Below the pieces are notes generated by a model. That model made no database searches and was not told where the DNA came from. It was given only the letters and a program-made list of their open reading frames with translations. The position numbers and the translations under genes are program-made. Of a stretch of DNA of 26,321 bases, positions 1-7,420 are shown piece after piece; the stretch's first letter is position 1, and the number at the start of each line of letters is the position of its first letter. Origin of the DNA: Acidobacteriota bacterium (GTDB taxonomy: Bacteria; Acidobacteriota; Terriglobia; Terriglobales; Acidobacteriaceae); assembly GCA_003225595.1 (NCBI GenBank), contig QIAR01000149.1:1-26321 (forward strand), in the 5' to 3' direction.

Positions 1-754
1 CTCCTCACGCGTGCTGGAAGCGATTAAGACAATTAAGTCCAAGCTGCCTCAAGTGGAGCTGATCGCCGGGAACGTGGCCACGTTCGACGGTGCTTGTGAA
101 CTGGCACGCGCCGGTGCCGATGCTATCAAAGTTGGAATTGGGCCAGGTTCGATCTGCACCACCCGTGTGGTTACCGGTGCCGGAGTGCCGCAGATCACTG
201 CCATCGCGGAGGCGTTTCGTGCCACACGCGATGCTGGTGTCCCTGTGATTGCCGATGGTGGTATCAAGTATTCGGGGGACATCACGAAGGCGCTGGCAGC
301 GGGAGCGGGGGTGGTTATGATTGGATCGCTATTCGCTGGAACCGATGAGAGTCCAGGCGAGCTGATTCTCTACCAGGGCCGCACATTTAAGTCTTACCGC
401 GGCATGGGGTCGCTGGGCGCGATGGCTGCCGGCTCCAGCGAGCGCTACTTCCAGAACACCGATGGAGATTCCTCGGTCGCGATGCCGGTGCTGGGCGAAG
501 GCGAATCGAACCGCCTGTCGAAGCTCGTGCCCGAAGGCATCGAAGGGCGCGTGCCCTACCGCGGCTCGGTCGCGATGATCGTTCAACAAATTGTTGGTGG
601 GCTGAAGTCCGGCATGGGTTATTGCGGCTGCTCAAGCATTGCAGAATTACAGCAGAAGACTCGTTTCGTGCGCATCAGCGTCGCAGGCCTGCGCGAAAGC
701 CATGTCCACGATGTCATGATCACCCGTGAGGCTCCGAATTATGCATTGGAGTAG
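1..754 (+). CDS. guaB: IMP dehydrogenase, C-terminal half (5' end outside window)
   Basis: Inosine-5'-monophosphate dehydrogenase oxidises IMP to XMP with NAD+, the committed step of GMP synthesis in the cytoplasm. About 250 codons are visible, so roughly half of a usual ~490-residue protein lies left of the window. The reading frame is open from base 2, and the GTG at base 11 is internal, not a start. Visible motifs are the catalytic loop GPGSICTTR with the nucleophilic Cys at bases 155-157, the phosphate-binding ADGGIKYSGD and GSLFAGTDE segments, the flap start YRGMGSLGAM, and GRVPYRGS followed by SGMGYCG. The CBS domains, which sit earlier in the protein, are not visible. The gene ends with TAG 45 bases before the VanZ-like gene on the same strand. 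Family assignment is secure. Confidence 0.97.
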   Translation, partial: SSRVLEAIKTIKSKLPQVELIAGNVATFDGACELARAGADAIKVGIGPGSICTTRVVTGAGVPQITAIAEAFRATRDAGVPVIADGGIKYSGDITKALAAGAGVVMIGSLFAGTDESPGELILYQGRTFKSYRGMGSLGAMAAGSSERYFQNTDGDSSVAMPVLGEGESNRLSKLVPEGIEGRVPYRGSVAMIVQQIVGGLKSGMGYCGCSSIAELQQKTRFVRISVAGLRESHVHDVMITREAPNYALE

Positions 755-799
755 CGCGGGTGCGAGCCTCCCATCTTTGTCGGGTGGGAACTCACAATC

Positions 800-1282
800 T
801 TGAACCGTTCCCGAAACGACGTAGGTAAGGCGTGGATCGCGGCCGCGCTCTGGATCGGTCTGATCGCAGTGGAGTCCAGTAACCTACTCTCTGCCGCGAA
901 CACAAGCCGTTTCCTTTATCCGCTGCTCACGTACTTGTTTGGCCACATCGATCCCGTAAGATTTTTATATTGGCATCACATGGCGCGCAAAATCGGCCAC
1001 GTCGTTGGGTACGGTATTCTCAGTTTTCTCCTTTTCCGGGCGTGGCGCGCGACGCTCCCGTCGCTGAGTCCTCATGGTTGGTCTTGGAAGTGGTCATGGA
1101 TTGCGATTCTCATGACTGCGTTGGTCGCCAGCCTAGATGAGTGGCACCAAACTTTCCTTGCCTCTCGGACTGGAGCATTCAGCGACGTGGCACTGGACAC
1201 GGTCGCCGGAATTGGAGCACAGATCCTGATTTACCTGTTACTACGTGGATTGCGTTTGCGGATCGCGCGAGTCACTGCCTAA
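800..1282 (+). CDS. VanZ-like family membrane protein
   Basis: A small integral membrane protein of 160 residues with about four hydrophobic segments (near residues 10-26, 64-80, 99-112 and 134-149). It carries the VanZ-like signature: RKIGH at 63-67, DEWHQ at 113-117, RTG at 123-125 and D129/D133 in the SDVALDT segment. VanZ gives low-level teicoplanin resistance in enterococci, but most relatives have no known role and nothing here points to glycopeptide resistance. The chosen start is TTG at 800, with only a weak GGGTGGG purine run about 12 bases upstream. It follows guaB on the same strand and converges on the MFS gene. Family call is good; function is unknown. Confidence 0.85.
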   Translation: MNRSRNDVGKAWIAAALWIGLIAVESSNLLSAANTSRFLYPLLTYLFGHIDPVRFLYWHHMARKIGHVVGYGILSFLLFRAWRATLPSLSPHGWSWKWSWIAILMTALVASLDEWHQTFLASRTGAFSDVALDTVAGIGAQILIYLLLRGLRLRIARVTA

Positions 1283-1392
1283 CTGTCATAACCCGCCTCT
1301 TGGGGTTGAATTGACGTTTGGCATAATCAGCAAGACGGAGACTGCCCAAATTTTTGCCGCGGTGATTGTTTTCACGTATATCTCCACACTCC

Positions 1393-2652
1393 TCACGCAG
1401 CGGCGTCGGTCTGCTTCCTCCGCGAAACAAGCAGCAACAGTGCTGAGACCACGGCGATTCCTGCGGACACATAAAAGGGCAAGTGCGGCCCGTAGTGCTT
1501 CCACAGTTCTCCGGTGATGATGCTGGCTAGCAGCGTGGCGACGCTGGTCACAAAGAAATACACGCCCAGCGCACGCCCGCGAACCGGCACTGCTACTGTT
1601 TCGACAATAAGCGCCTTCAAAACGGGAGTGCTGAGCGCATAGAACAAGCCATACGAAGCCATGCTCAGCCAGATCGCGAGGGTGGATGGCGCGAGCCCGA
1701 AGACGAAGTACACTGCCGCGAACACCAAGTAACCGGCAGCCGCAATCGCGCGTCGGGAAAAGCGATCGCTGAAATGGCCCGCGGGCCAGGAGAGTAGTGT
1801 GTAGGTGATGTTGAACACCAGTCCGAGCAGCGGCGCGTGTTTTGCAGGGATGCCAATGCTCTGCGCGCGCAGCACCAGAAACATATCGCTCGAGTTCCCC
1901 AAAGAGAACAGCGTCACCGCAACGAGCACATAGTAGAAGCTGCCGGGCAGGTGCGGGCGCCACCAACTGATGCTGGCACCGGCCGAATCTCTCAAGGTGG
2001 GTGATGCCAACGGATTCTTGATCGCCGCTCGCGCGGTCTGCGATACAGAATTTTCTTTCGACACCCGCCCGCCCGTCTCGCGGATTCCGAGCGCCGCTAC
2101 CAGGATGCACAAGAGACCCGGGACCACAGCAGCCCAGAAGATCCCGCGCAAGCCGAAGTGCGGCAGCAGCAAGAGTGCAGCCAGCGGACCGGCGATCGCG
2201 CCGGCGGAATCCATCGCCTGGATCAGGCCGTAGGCGGAGCCGATGCGAGATCTGTCCACCGACTCAGCAACCATCACATCGCGCGGCGTGCCGCGCACGC
2301 CTTTCGAGAAGCGGTCAACGAAGCGAACGATAAGCACATGCCACCAAGACGTGGCGATGGCGAGGATTGGCTTGACCAGGTTGGCGACGAAGTATCCGGA
2401 AACCACGATTGGTTTGCGGCGTGGGAGGCGGTCGGCGAGATATCCGGAAAAGAGCTTGGCAAATGAGGCGACGCTTTCCGCGATGCCTTCGATGACGCCC
2501 AGCTGCGCGGGCCCGGCGCCGAGCGAGGCTAAGAATGCGGGGAGCACCCAGTAGGCCATCTCGCTCGCGGTGTCGTTCAGGAAGGAAGTGGCACCGAAGG
2601 CGTAAACGTTGCGGGAAGCCGATTTTCTTGCGGCAGGAGGCGTCTCAAGCAT
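1393..2652 (-). CDS. Major facilitator superfamily transporter
   Basis: A polytopic inner-membrane secondary transporter of 419 residues, substrate unknown. The MFS motif A loop appears twice, as expected of the two six-helix halves: GYLADRLPRRKP after the second hydrophobic segment, and the weaker GHFSDRFSRR in the second half. The central loop (KENSVSQTARAAIKNP) is polar. I place the start at the ATG at 2652 (MLETPPAARK). An in-frame upstream ATG at 2739 would add 29 residues that overlap the next gene and look non-membrane. No clear ribosome-binding site precedes 2652. It lies 53 bases after the single-pass membrane protein gene and ends 110 bases from the convergent VanZ-like gene. It could be a drug or sugar exporter; the sequence does not decide. 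Confidence 0.88.
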   Translation of the reverse strand: MLETPPAARKSASRNVYAFGATSFLNDTASEMAYWVLPAFLASLGAGPAQLGVIEGIAESVASFAKLFSGYLADRLPRRKPIVVSGYFVANLVKPILAIATSWWHVLIVRFVDRFSKGVRGTPRDVMVAESVDRSRIGSAYGLIQAMDSAGAIAGPLAALLLLPHFGLRGIFWAAVVPGLLCILVAALGIRETGGRVSKENSVSQTARAAIKNPLASPTLRDSAGASISWWRPHLPGSFYYVLVAVTLFSLGNSSDMFLVLRAQSIGIPAKHAPLLGLVFNITYTLLSWPAGHFSDRFSRRAIAAAGYLVFAAVYFVFGLAPSTLAIWLSMASYGLFYALSTPVLKALIVETVAVPVRGRALGVYFFVTSVATLLASIITGELWKHYGPHLPFYVSAGIAVVSALLLLVSRRKQTDAAA

Positions 2653-2677
2653 CAAGGAGTTTCTATCACAATGCCCT

Positions 2678-2693
2678 GACGACTGACGACCGG
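2678..2693 (-). repeat. Short heptamer repeat, GGTCGTC/AGTCGTC type
   Basis: Read on the minus strand there are two adjacent 7-base units, GGTCGTC and AGTCGTC. They lie in the 53-base gap before the MFS gene. This is the shortest member of the heptamer family described in the findings. Confidence 0.5.
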
Positions 2694-2705
2694 CCCTTGC
2701 TTGAC

Positions 2706-3197
2706 TCAGTACATCGCGTCGTACTTGGTGACGACCCATTCACCATCTTTGAGTTCGGTAGTGACGGAGAAGAGTTCATTGTAGGTGCCATTCTGGCCGG
2801 CCAGGTTGCGGCGGGTGCCACGGTAATGCAGGATGCGGAGCGGTGCGGCGTCTTCCCAGTCGACCAGTTCCCAGACAAGCAGCGGGTGTCGCATCTCGGA
2901 ATCGCATATGAAAGCGGCATACTTCTTACGGTAATCCTTCTCCCATTTGGTGAGTTCTTGCTGACATTGTCCGTCCCGCATGGCGCGGACGAATTTGGCG
3001 GCGGCCTGCTCGGATGCACGGTCGCGCAAGGGGTTCATAGTGATTGAGTTCGGAATGCCGGAAAGCGGATCCCTCTCTTCCGAACGCGCCAGCACGGGAC
3101 CCTGGTTGGTCAGCCAGACCAGACCTCCGAAGAAGATCAGTAGGATCAACACGCCTGCGCAGATAGCGATACCGATTTGGTTGCGGGAGAACACCAT
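2706..3197 (-). CDS. Hypothetical protein with one N-terminal membrane segment
   Basis: I do not recognise this 163-residue protein. Residues about 8-30 (IGIAICAGVLILLIFFGGLV core) form one hydrophobic helix, so it is probably anchored in the inner membrane with the rest outside or periplasmic. The soluble part is basic to mixed, with the landmarks KFVRAMRDGQC, KYAAFICDSE, VWELVDWED and a C-terminal strand pair around ELKDGEWVVTKYDAMY. That ending is reminiscent of small NTF2-like folds but this is speculative. The start is set at the ATG at 3197; a GTG at 3233 would add 12 residues but has no ribosome-binding site. It lies 255 bases downstream of rplQ, in the same direction, and may or may not be in that transcript. 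Confidence 0.7.
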   Translation of the reverse strand: MVFSRNQIGIAICAGVLILLIFFGGLVWLTNQGPVLARSEERDPLSGIPNSITMNPLRDRASEQAAAKFVRAMRDGQCQQELTKWEKDYRKKYAAFICDSEMRHPLLVWELVDWEDAAPLRILHYRGTRRNLAGQNGTYNELFSVTTELKDGEWVVTKYDAMY

Positions 3198-3452
3198 GGT
3201 CCGCGCTAGTGTACCGCGAGAACGGATGGGCACGGCAAGATTACGGCGGATAGGGACCAGAAGGCATACACGGCGGACGTTCAGAGCATAGCCGGACAGC
3301 GTCTTCGGTCCGCTTTCAACAAGGAATTCGCCTCATCAGATTACATTTGGTCGGCATTCGTTTTCGGTAACGGCGATACAAGACGGCGTCACCGCACTTG
3401 GTGAGAAGACTCCCCACGCACAACGAGCGGAGTGCTTTTCCAAACGTTCTGG

Positions 3453-3956
3453 CTACTCTTTGCTCTCGCCCCCGGCAGCGGGTTCGGCGCCGCCCTCGGC
3501 CTTCGCCTGGGCTTCAGCCTCCTCCATCGCCTTCTTGGTTTCTTCGACACGCTTGGCTCGAGCTTCGGCGCGTTTCTGGCGCTTCTCTTCCTGCAACTTC
3601 TCGCTGCCCAGCAACTCGATAAACGCCTTCTCAGCGCCGTCACCCTTCTGCCAGCCAGCGCGTACGATACGCAAATAGCCGCCGTCACGATCTCCGAAAC
3701 GGGGAGCGATGGTGTCGAAAAGTTTATCGACGGCATCATCTGTCATGAGATAACCGGCTGCCCGGCGGCGGGCCGCGAGATCGCCACGTTTGCCAAGGGT
3801 GATCATTTTTTCCACGTGCGGTCGCATGGCTTTGGCTTTGGGCACGCTGGTTTCCACGCGCTCCTCGATTATGAGGGAAGTCACCAGGTTGCGCAGCAGA
3901 GCGCGACGATGGCTCGTGTTACGACCTAATTTCCATCCTGCAACTTTATGACGCAT
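3453..3956 (-). CDS. rplQ: 50S ribosomal protein L17 (bL17)
   Basis: Bacterial large-subunit protein bL17, which binds 23S rRNA near the exit-tunnel side. It is recognised from the start MRHKVAGWKLGRNTSHR and the LLRNLVTSLIIEERVETS, AKAMRPHVEKMITLGKR and RFGDRDGGYLRI segments. The family usually has about 115-130 residues; this one has 167 because of a C-terminal tail from about residue 118 that is helical, Glu/Lys/Ala-rich and ends in PAAGGESKE. It is the last gene of the alpha operon, 222 bases after rpoA, as in most bacteria. A GAGG motif about 8 bases before the ATG sits at the edge of a heptamer array. Confidence 0.97.
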   Translation of the reverse strand: MRHKVAGWKLGRNTSHRRALLRNLVTSLIIEERVETSVPKAKAMRPHVEKMITLGKRGDLAARRRAAGYLMTDDAVDKLFDTIAPRFGDRDGGYLRIVRAGWQKGDGAEKAFIELLGSEKLQEEKRQKRAEARAKRVEETKKAMEEAEAQAKAEGGAEPAAGGESKE

Positions 3957-3963
3957 GGGAAAC

Positions 3964-4005
3964 CTCAGTTCTCAGTTCTCGGTTGCCAGTTCTCAGTGAA
4001 TTCTC
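3964..4005 (+). repeat. Heptamer array, AGTTCTC type
   Basis: The plus strand reads in strict 7-base register: AGTTCTC twice, GGTTGCC, AGTTCTC, then degenerate units. The array begins about 7 bases upstream of the rplQ start codon. On the rplQ coding strand it reads GAGAACT. Confidence 0.85.
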
Positions 4006-4059
4006 GCCTCGCTCGGAAAGGTAAATTGCAAGAACAGGAGCTCGTTGGACGATTATTGC

Positions 4060-4080
4060 GGCACGATTAAAATCGCGCCC
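4060..4080. repeat. TAAA-loop hairpin repeat
   Basis: GGCACGAT and ATCGCGCC flank a TAAA loop, with one mismatch in the stem. It lies between rpoA and rplQ. Related hairpins at 6216 and 11426 keep the outer sequence and the loop but change the inner stem base pair in step (AT/AT, AC/GT, GC/GC). Confidence 0.75.
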
Positions 4081-4178
4081 TGATACGAAACCCTTACCCA
4101 AACCCGGAACCTTGAGTGCAATCTTCTCAGGATCGCGGGAGCAGAGACCGCTGCCCGTGCTGCAATTCATCCCCACAA

Positions 4179-5219
4179 TTAGAACTGATCGTGGTCGTTG
4201 TCAGCGTACGCCGATGCCGGCAGGACTTGGTTCGATGTAGGGCCGGGCACCGCGTTGCCGTGCTCATCGATCTTCATCCCCAGGCTCAAGCCCATGGAAG
4301 CGAGAATCTCCTTGATCTCGTTCAGCGACTTGCGGCCGAAGTTCTTGGTCTTAAGCATTTCGGCCTCGGTCTTCTGCACCAGCTCACCGATGCTCTGAAT
4401 ATTGGCGTTCTTCAGGCAGTTGTAGCTGCGCACCGAGAGCTCAAGTTCCTCTACCGAACGGTTCAAGTTTTCGTTTCGGATTTCAGGCTTACGCTCCTCG
4501 CTCGAGCCCGCGGTTTCGATCTCCTCCTCGAAGTTAATGAAGATGTTCATGTGGTCCTTAAGCAGCTTCGCCGCAAGGCCGATGGAATCGGCCGGTGTGA
4601 TCGAGCCGTTGGTCCACACTTCGAGGGTAAGTTTGTCGTAATCGGTGATCTGGCCGAGACGCGCCGCTTCGATTGTGTAATTGCACTTGCGCACGGGCGA
4701 ATGCACCGAATCGATCGGGATGAATCCGATGCCGAGGTCTTCATCAAAATTCTTGTCAGCAGAAACGTAACCGCGACCGCGCTTGAGACGCATTTCCATA
4801 TCAAGCTTGCCGCCTTCGCTCACGGTTGCGATGTAAACGTCTTTGTCGAGGACTTCAACGTCGGCATCCGCCTCGATCATGCCCGAAGTGACCACCCCGG
4901 GCTGGTCGGAGCGCAGATAGATTGCCTTGGGCGCGTCGGCCGAAAGCTTGAACGGAATCTGCTTGAGGTTGAGGATGATATCGGTGGCATCCTCTACGAC
5001 GCCGGGGATCGACTGAAATTCGTGCAGCACGCCTTCGATCTTGACAGCGGTGACGGCTGCGCCCTCAATAGAACTGAGCAGTACGCGCCGCAAAGCGTTG
5101 CCGATGGTGGTGCCGAAGCCGCGCTCAAAAGGTTGTGCCCAAAACATGCCGTGTTTGTCAGTCAAGTTCTCGGTGTCGACGGCGAGACGTTTCGGTTTCT
5201 GAAAGCCTTTCCAAAACAT
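4179..5219 (-). CDS. rpoA: DNA-directed RNA polymerase alpha subunit
   Basis: RpoA dimerises to nucleate RNA polymerase assembly, and its C-terminal domain touches promoter UP elements and activators. The N-terminal domain shows ERGFGTTIGNALRRVLLSSIEG near residues 33-54 and the VLHEF and GRGYVSADKN segments. After an acidic linker (FEEEIETAGSSEERKPE) the C-terminal domain is seen as ELELSVRSYNCLKNANI and GRKSLNEIKEILASMGL. I start it at the ATG at 5219 (MFWKGFQKPKRL, 346 residues) because GGAG lies 8 bases upstream. In-frame ATGs at 5231 and 5252 would add 4 or 11 residues but lack a ribosome-binding site. It sits between rpsD and rplQ, the standard alpha-operon place. Confidence 0.98.
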   Translation of the reverse strand: MFWKGFQKPKRLAVDTENLTDKHGMFWAQPFERGFGTTIGNALRRVLLSSIEGAAVTAVKIEGVLHEFQSIPGVVEDATDIILNLKQIPFKLSADAPKAIYLRSDQPGVVTSGMIEADADVEVLDKDVYIATVSEGGKLDMEMRLKRGRGYVSADKNFDEDLGIGFIPIDSVHSPVRKCNYTIEAARLGQITDYDKLTLEVWTNGSITPADSIGLAAKLLKDHMNIFINFEEEIETAGSSEERKPEIRNENLNRSVEELELSVRSYNCLKNANIQSIGELVQKTEAEMLKTKNFGRKSLNEIKEILASMGLSLGMKIDEHGNAVPGPTSNQVLPASAYADNDHDQF

Positions 5220-5334
5220 TGTTTTCTCCATTCGGCCATTTGGCTCAGTCACGGCTCCCCAAACAGGCCCGAGTTCGGGTCAAGCGCTGTGACCGGCGGA
5301 TCTGGCACGAAAAACGGGCCAAAGCTCAGTCATA

Positions 5335-5374
5335 GGTCGTTAGTCATCGGTCGTCAGCCATTAGCCGCTAGTCC
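5335..5374 (+). repeat. Heptamer array, AGTCATC/GGTCGTC type
   Basis: Six consecutive 7-base units on the plus strand: GGTCGTT, AGTCATC, GGTCGTC, AGCCATT, AGCCGCT, then a partial AGTCC. The period is exact although the content drifts. It lies in the rpsD-rpoA gap, more than 100 bases upstream of rpoA. Confidence 0.8.
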
Positions 5375-5383
5375 ACCCGGCGT

Positions 5384-5433
5384 CGAGCTTCGCTCCGCTG
5401 GACAGCCGAGGACGGCTGTCCCTACGTGATCCT
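5384..5433. repeat. Palindromic GGACAGCCG repeat
   Basis: GGACAGCCG (5400-5408) and CGGCTGTCC (5413-5421) pair perfectly over 9 bases around AGGA. The flanks (CGAGCTTCGCTC before, CCCTACGTGATCCT after) match a decayed copy at 12333-12383, so the whole ~50 bases is a dispersed element. It is in the rpsD-rpoA gap. Confidence 0.75.
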
Positions 5434-5466
5434 GGACGCGCGAGTCGGCTCGACCCCACGCGATCG

Positions 5467-6096
5467 CTACTTACTGTACAGTTCTACGATCAGCTGTTCG
5501 TTGACCGGCAACTGGATGTCTTCGCGCTTGGGCAGGGCAACGAGGCGTCCCTGGTAATTGTCACGATCAATGTTCAGCCAGTTGGGCGCGTTCTGGTGGC
5601 TGGCGAAATCTTTCGCCTGCTCGAGAATGGGCAGCTTGCGGCTGCTTTCGCGAATTGCGATCTCCTCGCCTATATCCACTTCGTAGGAAGGAATGTTGAC
5701 TTTGCGCCCGTCCACATGAACATGGCCGTGACGCACGAGTTGGCGCGCCTGCCGGCGGGACAAGGCGAACCCAAGGCGATAGACAACATTGTCCAGGCGT
5801 CGCTCAAGCTGCTGCAAGAGCATTTCGCCGGTCACACCTTTAGCGCGGGCGGCCTTCTCAAAGTAGTTGCGGAACTGGCCTTCCTGGGTGAAGTAAATGC
5901 GTTTGGTTTTCTGCTTCTCGCGCAACTGAAGACCGTAACCTACGATCTTGGCTTTACGGTCTTTCCCGTGTTGTCCGGGAGCGAAGTTGCGCTTTTCAAC
6001 GGGACATTTGTCGCTGAAGCACTTGCTGCCTTTGAGGAACAGCTTCATGCCCTCGCGGCGGCAGAGACGACATACTGCATCTTTGTAACGTGCCAA
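5467..6096 (-). CDS. rpsD: 30S ribosomal protein S4 (uS4), four-Cys form
   Basis: uS4 binds 16S rRNA early in 30S assembly and in many bacteria also represses its own operon. It is 209 residues, the normal length. Cys9, Cys12, Cys26 and Cys31 give the zinc-binding C+ version. The S4 RNA-binding domain follows around residues 95-160 (LERRLDNVVYRLGFALSRRQARQLVRHGHV). The end VNEQLIVELYSK is typical. The start is TTG at 6096, decided by AAAGGAG about 9 bases upstream and by the conserved MARY beginning; there is no better ATG. It lies between rpsK and rpoA, with unusually wide gaps (182 and 247 bases). Confidence 0.98.
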   Translation of the reverse strand: MARYKDAVCRLCRREGMKLFLKGSKCFSDKCPVEKRNFAPGQHGKDRKAKIVGYGLQLREKQKTKRIYFTQEGQFRNYFEKAARAKGVTGEMLLQQLERRLDNVVYRLGFALSRRQARQLVRHGHVHVDGRKVNIPSYEVDIGEEIAIRESSRKLPILEQAKDFASHQNAPNWLNIDRDNYQGRLVALPKREDIQLPVNEQLIVELYSK

Positions 6097-6215
6097 GTTG
6101 AACTCTCCTTTTAGATGACCGGTTTACGGGTTTGGCTTCACCCTTCGTCCCGGACGAAAATCAGTTCTCAACAAAAACCCTAAGGGCCTAAGGCTCGCGT
6201 TTTGCTACAGCTTGC

Positions 6216-6236
6216 GCCACGACTAAAGTCGCGCCC
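6216..6236. repeat. TAAA-loop hairpin repeat
   Basis: GCCACGAC, TAAA, GTCGCGCCC. It differs from the copy at 4060 by matched changes in the inner stem (GAT/ATC there, GAC/GTC here). It is in the rpsK-rpsD gap. Confidence 0.7.
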
Positions 6237-6278
6237 TTCTTCCCGCTTCGAGGGCATGCATCCAGTCACATGATCCGA

Positions 6279-6707
6279 TCACACTCGCCGGCGCTTGGGT
6301 GGGCGGCAGCCGTTGTGCGGGATGGGCGTAGCGTCGCGAATGGAGCGCACATCGATGCCGGCTGCAGACAGGGCGCGGATCGCGGACTCACGTCCGGAAC
6401 CGGGGCCGCTGACGCGCACCTCCACGCTGCGCACACCGTGGTCGCGCGCCAGATTGGCGGCATTCATGGCAGCCTGCTGGGCGGCAAACGGCGTCCCCTT
6501 GCGCGAACCGCGGAAGCCAAGCGACCCAGAACTCTTCCACGAGATCACGTTCCCAGCGGGATCGCAGATGGTCACGATCGTATTGTTAAAGGACGCCTGG
6601 ATGTGCACGACCCCATGCGGGACATGCTTACGCTCCTTGCGCTTGAATGTCTTCTTCTTGCCTTTTTTTTCCGGTGCTGCCGCGCCGCCTGCTGCTGGTT
6701 TTGCCAT
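6279..6707 (-). CDS. rpsK: 30S ribosomal protein S11 (uS11)
   Basis: uS11 forms part of the 30S platform near the mRNA exit site, next to the Shine-Dalgarno helix. Recognised from HGVVHIQASFNNTIVTICD, WKSSGSLGFRGSRKGTPFAAQ and the near-invariant ending IPHNGCRPPKRRRV. The Asn in HNGC corresponds to the residue known to form isoaspartate in E. coli S11. At 142 residues it is slightly longer than usual because of an N-terminal Ala/Gly/Lys tract (KPAAGGAAAPEKKGKKK). No strong Shine-Dalgarno precedes the ATG at 6707; instead a heptamer array (GAGAACT on this strand) begins 5 bases away. It sits between rpsM and rpsD. Confidence 0.98.
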   Translation of the reverse strand: MAKPAAGGAAAPEKKGKKKTFKRKERKHVPHGVVHIQASFNNTIVTICDPAGNVISWKSSGSLGFRGSRKGTPFAAQQAAMNAANLARDHGVRSVEVRVSGPGSGRESAIRALSAAGIDVRSIRDATPIPHNGCRPPKRRRV

Positions 6708-6711
6708 AGTT

Positions 6712-6748
6712 AGTTCTCAGTTCTCGCCTTTAGTTCTCGGTTCTCAGT
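6712..6748 (+). repeat. Heptamer array, AGTTCTC type
   Basis: Units on the plus strand: AGTTCTC twice, a 6-base GCCTTT, AGTTCTC, GGTTCTC, AGTAACC. It starts 5 bases upstream of the rpsK ATG. Confidence 0.85.
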
Positions 6749-6777
6749 AACCTCATTGCAATGGAGCAACTGAGAAC
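6740..6777. repeat. Inverted repeat between rpsM and rpsK
   Basis: GTTCTCAGT (6740-6748) and ACTGAGAAC (6769-6777) are exact 9-base inverted copies, with the self-complementary CATTGCAATG in between. It begins about 5 bases after the rpsM stop on the minus strand. No T-run follows on that strand, so it is not a standard terminator. It could be an RNA-processing or attenuation hairpin, or just two opposed heptamer units. Confidence 0.6.
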
Positions 6778-6782
6778 TTTTT

Positions 6783-7169
6783 CTATGTCTTTGCCGCCGA
6801 CTTCTTCTTCTGCGCCACAGTTCCTTTTCGTGGACCTTTGCGGGTGCGCGCGTTGGTGTGCGTGCGCTGTCCGCGGACAGGCAGGTTTCGGCGATGACGG
6901 AAGCCGCGATAGGAACCAATTTCGATGAGACGCTTGATGTTCATCGAAACGTCCTTACGTAGATCACCCTCGACGCCCGCCTCGGCCTCAATCACCTGGC
7001 GGATGCGATTCACCTCGTCTTCGCCGAGGTCCTGGACCTTTTTCATCGGGTCCACCTTGGCCGAGTCGAGAATGCGGGAAGCGCGCGAGTGACCGATCCC
7101 GTAGATATAAGTCAATCCGACATTGACGCGCTTGTTGCGCGGAAGATCGACGCCCGCAATGCGTGCCAT
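6783..7169 (-). CDS. rpsM: 30S ribosomal protein S13 (uS13)
   Basis: uS13 is in the 30S head and contacts the P-site tRNA and the large subunit. Recognised from MARIAGVDLPRNKRVNVGLTYIYGIGHSRA, and GSYRGFRHRRNLPVRGQRTHTNARTRKGP near the end. It has 128 residues with the usual basic tail, ending KKKSAAKT. GAGGAG lies 6 bases before the ATG at 7169 and overlaps the region just past the rpmJ stop, so the two are probably translationally linked. The start is therefore well supported. Confidence 0.98.
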   Translation of the reverse strand: MARIAGVDLPRNKRVNVGLTYIYGIGHSRASRILDSAKVDPMKKVQDLGEDEVNRIRQVIEAEAGVEGDLRKDVSMNIKRLIEIGSYRGFRHRRNLPVRGQRTHTNARTRKGPRKGTVAQKKKSAAKT

Positions 7170-7178
7170 GTTGCTCCT

Positions 7179-7292
7179 CTATCCTTGACGTTGCTTGTGT
7201 TTCGAGTTAACGCAGATCACGCGCACCACGCCTTTTCGGTGGATGACCTTGCATTTATCGCATATTTTCTTAACAGAAGCTCTGACTTTCAT
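7179..7292 (-). CDS. rpmJ: 50S ribosomal protein L36 (bL36)
   Basis: A very short gene of 37 codons plus TAG, found by translating the gap between rpsM and infA. The product starts MKVRASVKKICDKCKVIHRK and ends NSKHKQRQG. It shows the C+ zinc ribbon ligands Cys11, Cys14, Cys27 and His32. bL36 is the smallest large-subunit protein and binds 23S rRNA near the GTPase-associated region. It sits 9 bases before rpsM and after infA, the usual spc/alpha junction order. The ATG at 7292 is abutted by a heptamer array (AGTTCTC on the plus strand from 7295), with only GAGAA as a possible ribosome-binding site. Confidence 0.97.
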   Translation of the reverse strand: MKVRASVKKICDKCKVIHRKGVVRVICVNSKHKQRQG

Positions 7293-7294
7293 AT

Positions 7295-7329
7295 AGTTCT
7301 CAGTTCTCGGTTGCCATCCTGATTCTCAG
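7295..7329 (+). repeat. Heptamer array, AGTTCTC type
   Basis: AGTTCTC twice, then GGTTGCC and degenerate units ending ATTCTCAGG. The array begins 3 bases upstream of the rpmJ start codon. Confidence 0.8.
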
Positions 7330-7356
7330 GTTGCGGCAAGCGAGCTGCGCTCGGGC

Positions 7357-7415
7357 CGGACGAGAGAGCAGATGTCCCCGCGTTGCGGTGCGGCGTGATC
7401 GAAGCCCCTCGTCCG
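7357..7415. repeat. Separated 8-base inverted repeat
   Basis: CGGACGAG (7357-7364) and CTCGTCCG (7408-7415) are exact inverted copies 43 bases apart in the infA-rpmJ gap. A smaller stem, CGAGC/GCTCG, lies just outside at 7341-7353. The role is unknown and it may be chance. Confidence 0.35.
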
Positions 7416-7420
7416 CGACA

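Noticed and set aside
1290..1307. AACCC/GGGTT hairpin between VanZ-like and MFS genes as a terminator
   Set aside because: Only a 5-base stem and no T-run on either strand.
1286..2110. Minus-strand frame of 274 codons overlapping the MFS gene
   Set aside because: It overlaps the MFS frame on the same strand and is Arg/Cys-rich with no motifs; the MFS frame has clear family motifs.
3389..3404. TCACC/GGTGA hairpin downstream of rplQ as the operon terminator
   Set aside because: Short stem and no T-run on the minus strand; I cannot support a terminator here.
3964..4005. Heptamer arrays considered as CRISPR
   Set aside because: Units are 7 bases with no spacers and no cas genes are near.
4116..5429. 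Long plus-strand open frame of 437 codons opposite rpoA
   Set aside because: It is the antisense shadow of rpoA, caused by its codon bias. The product is His/Leu/Asp-rich with no known motifs.
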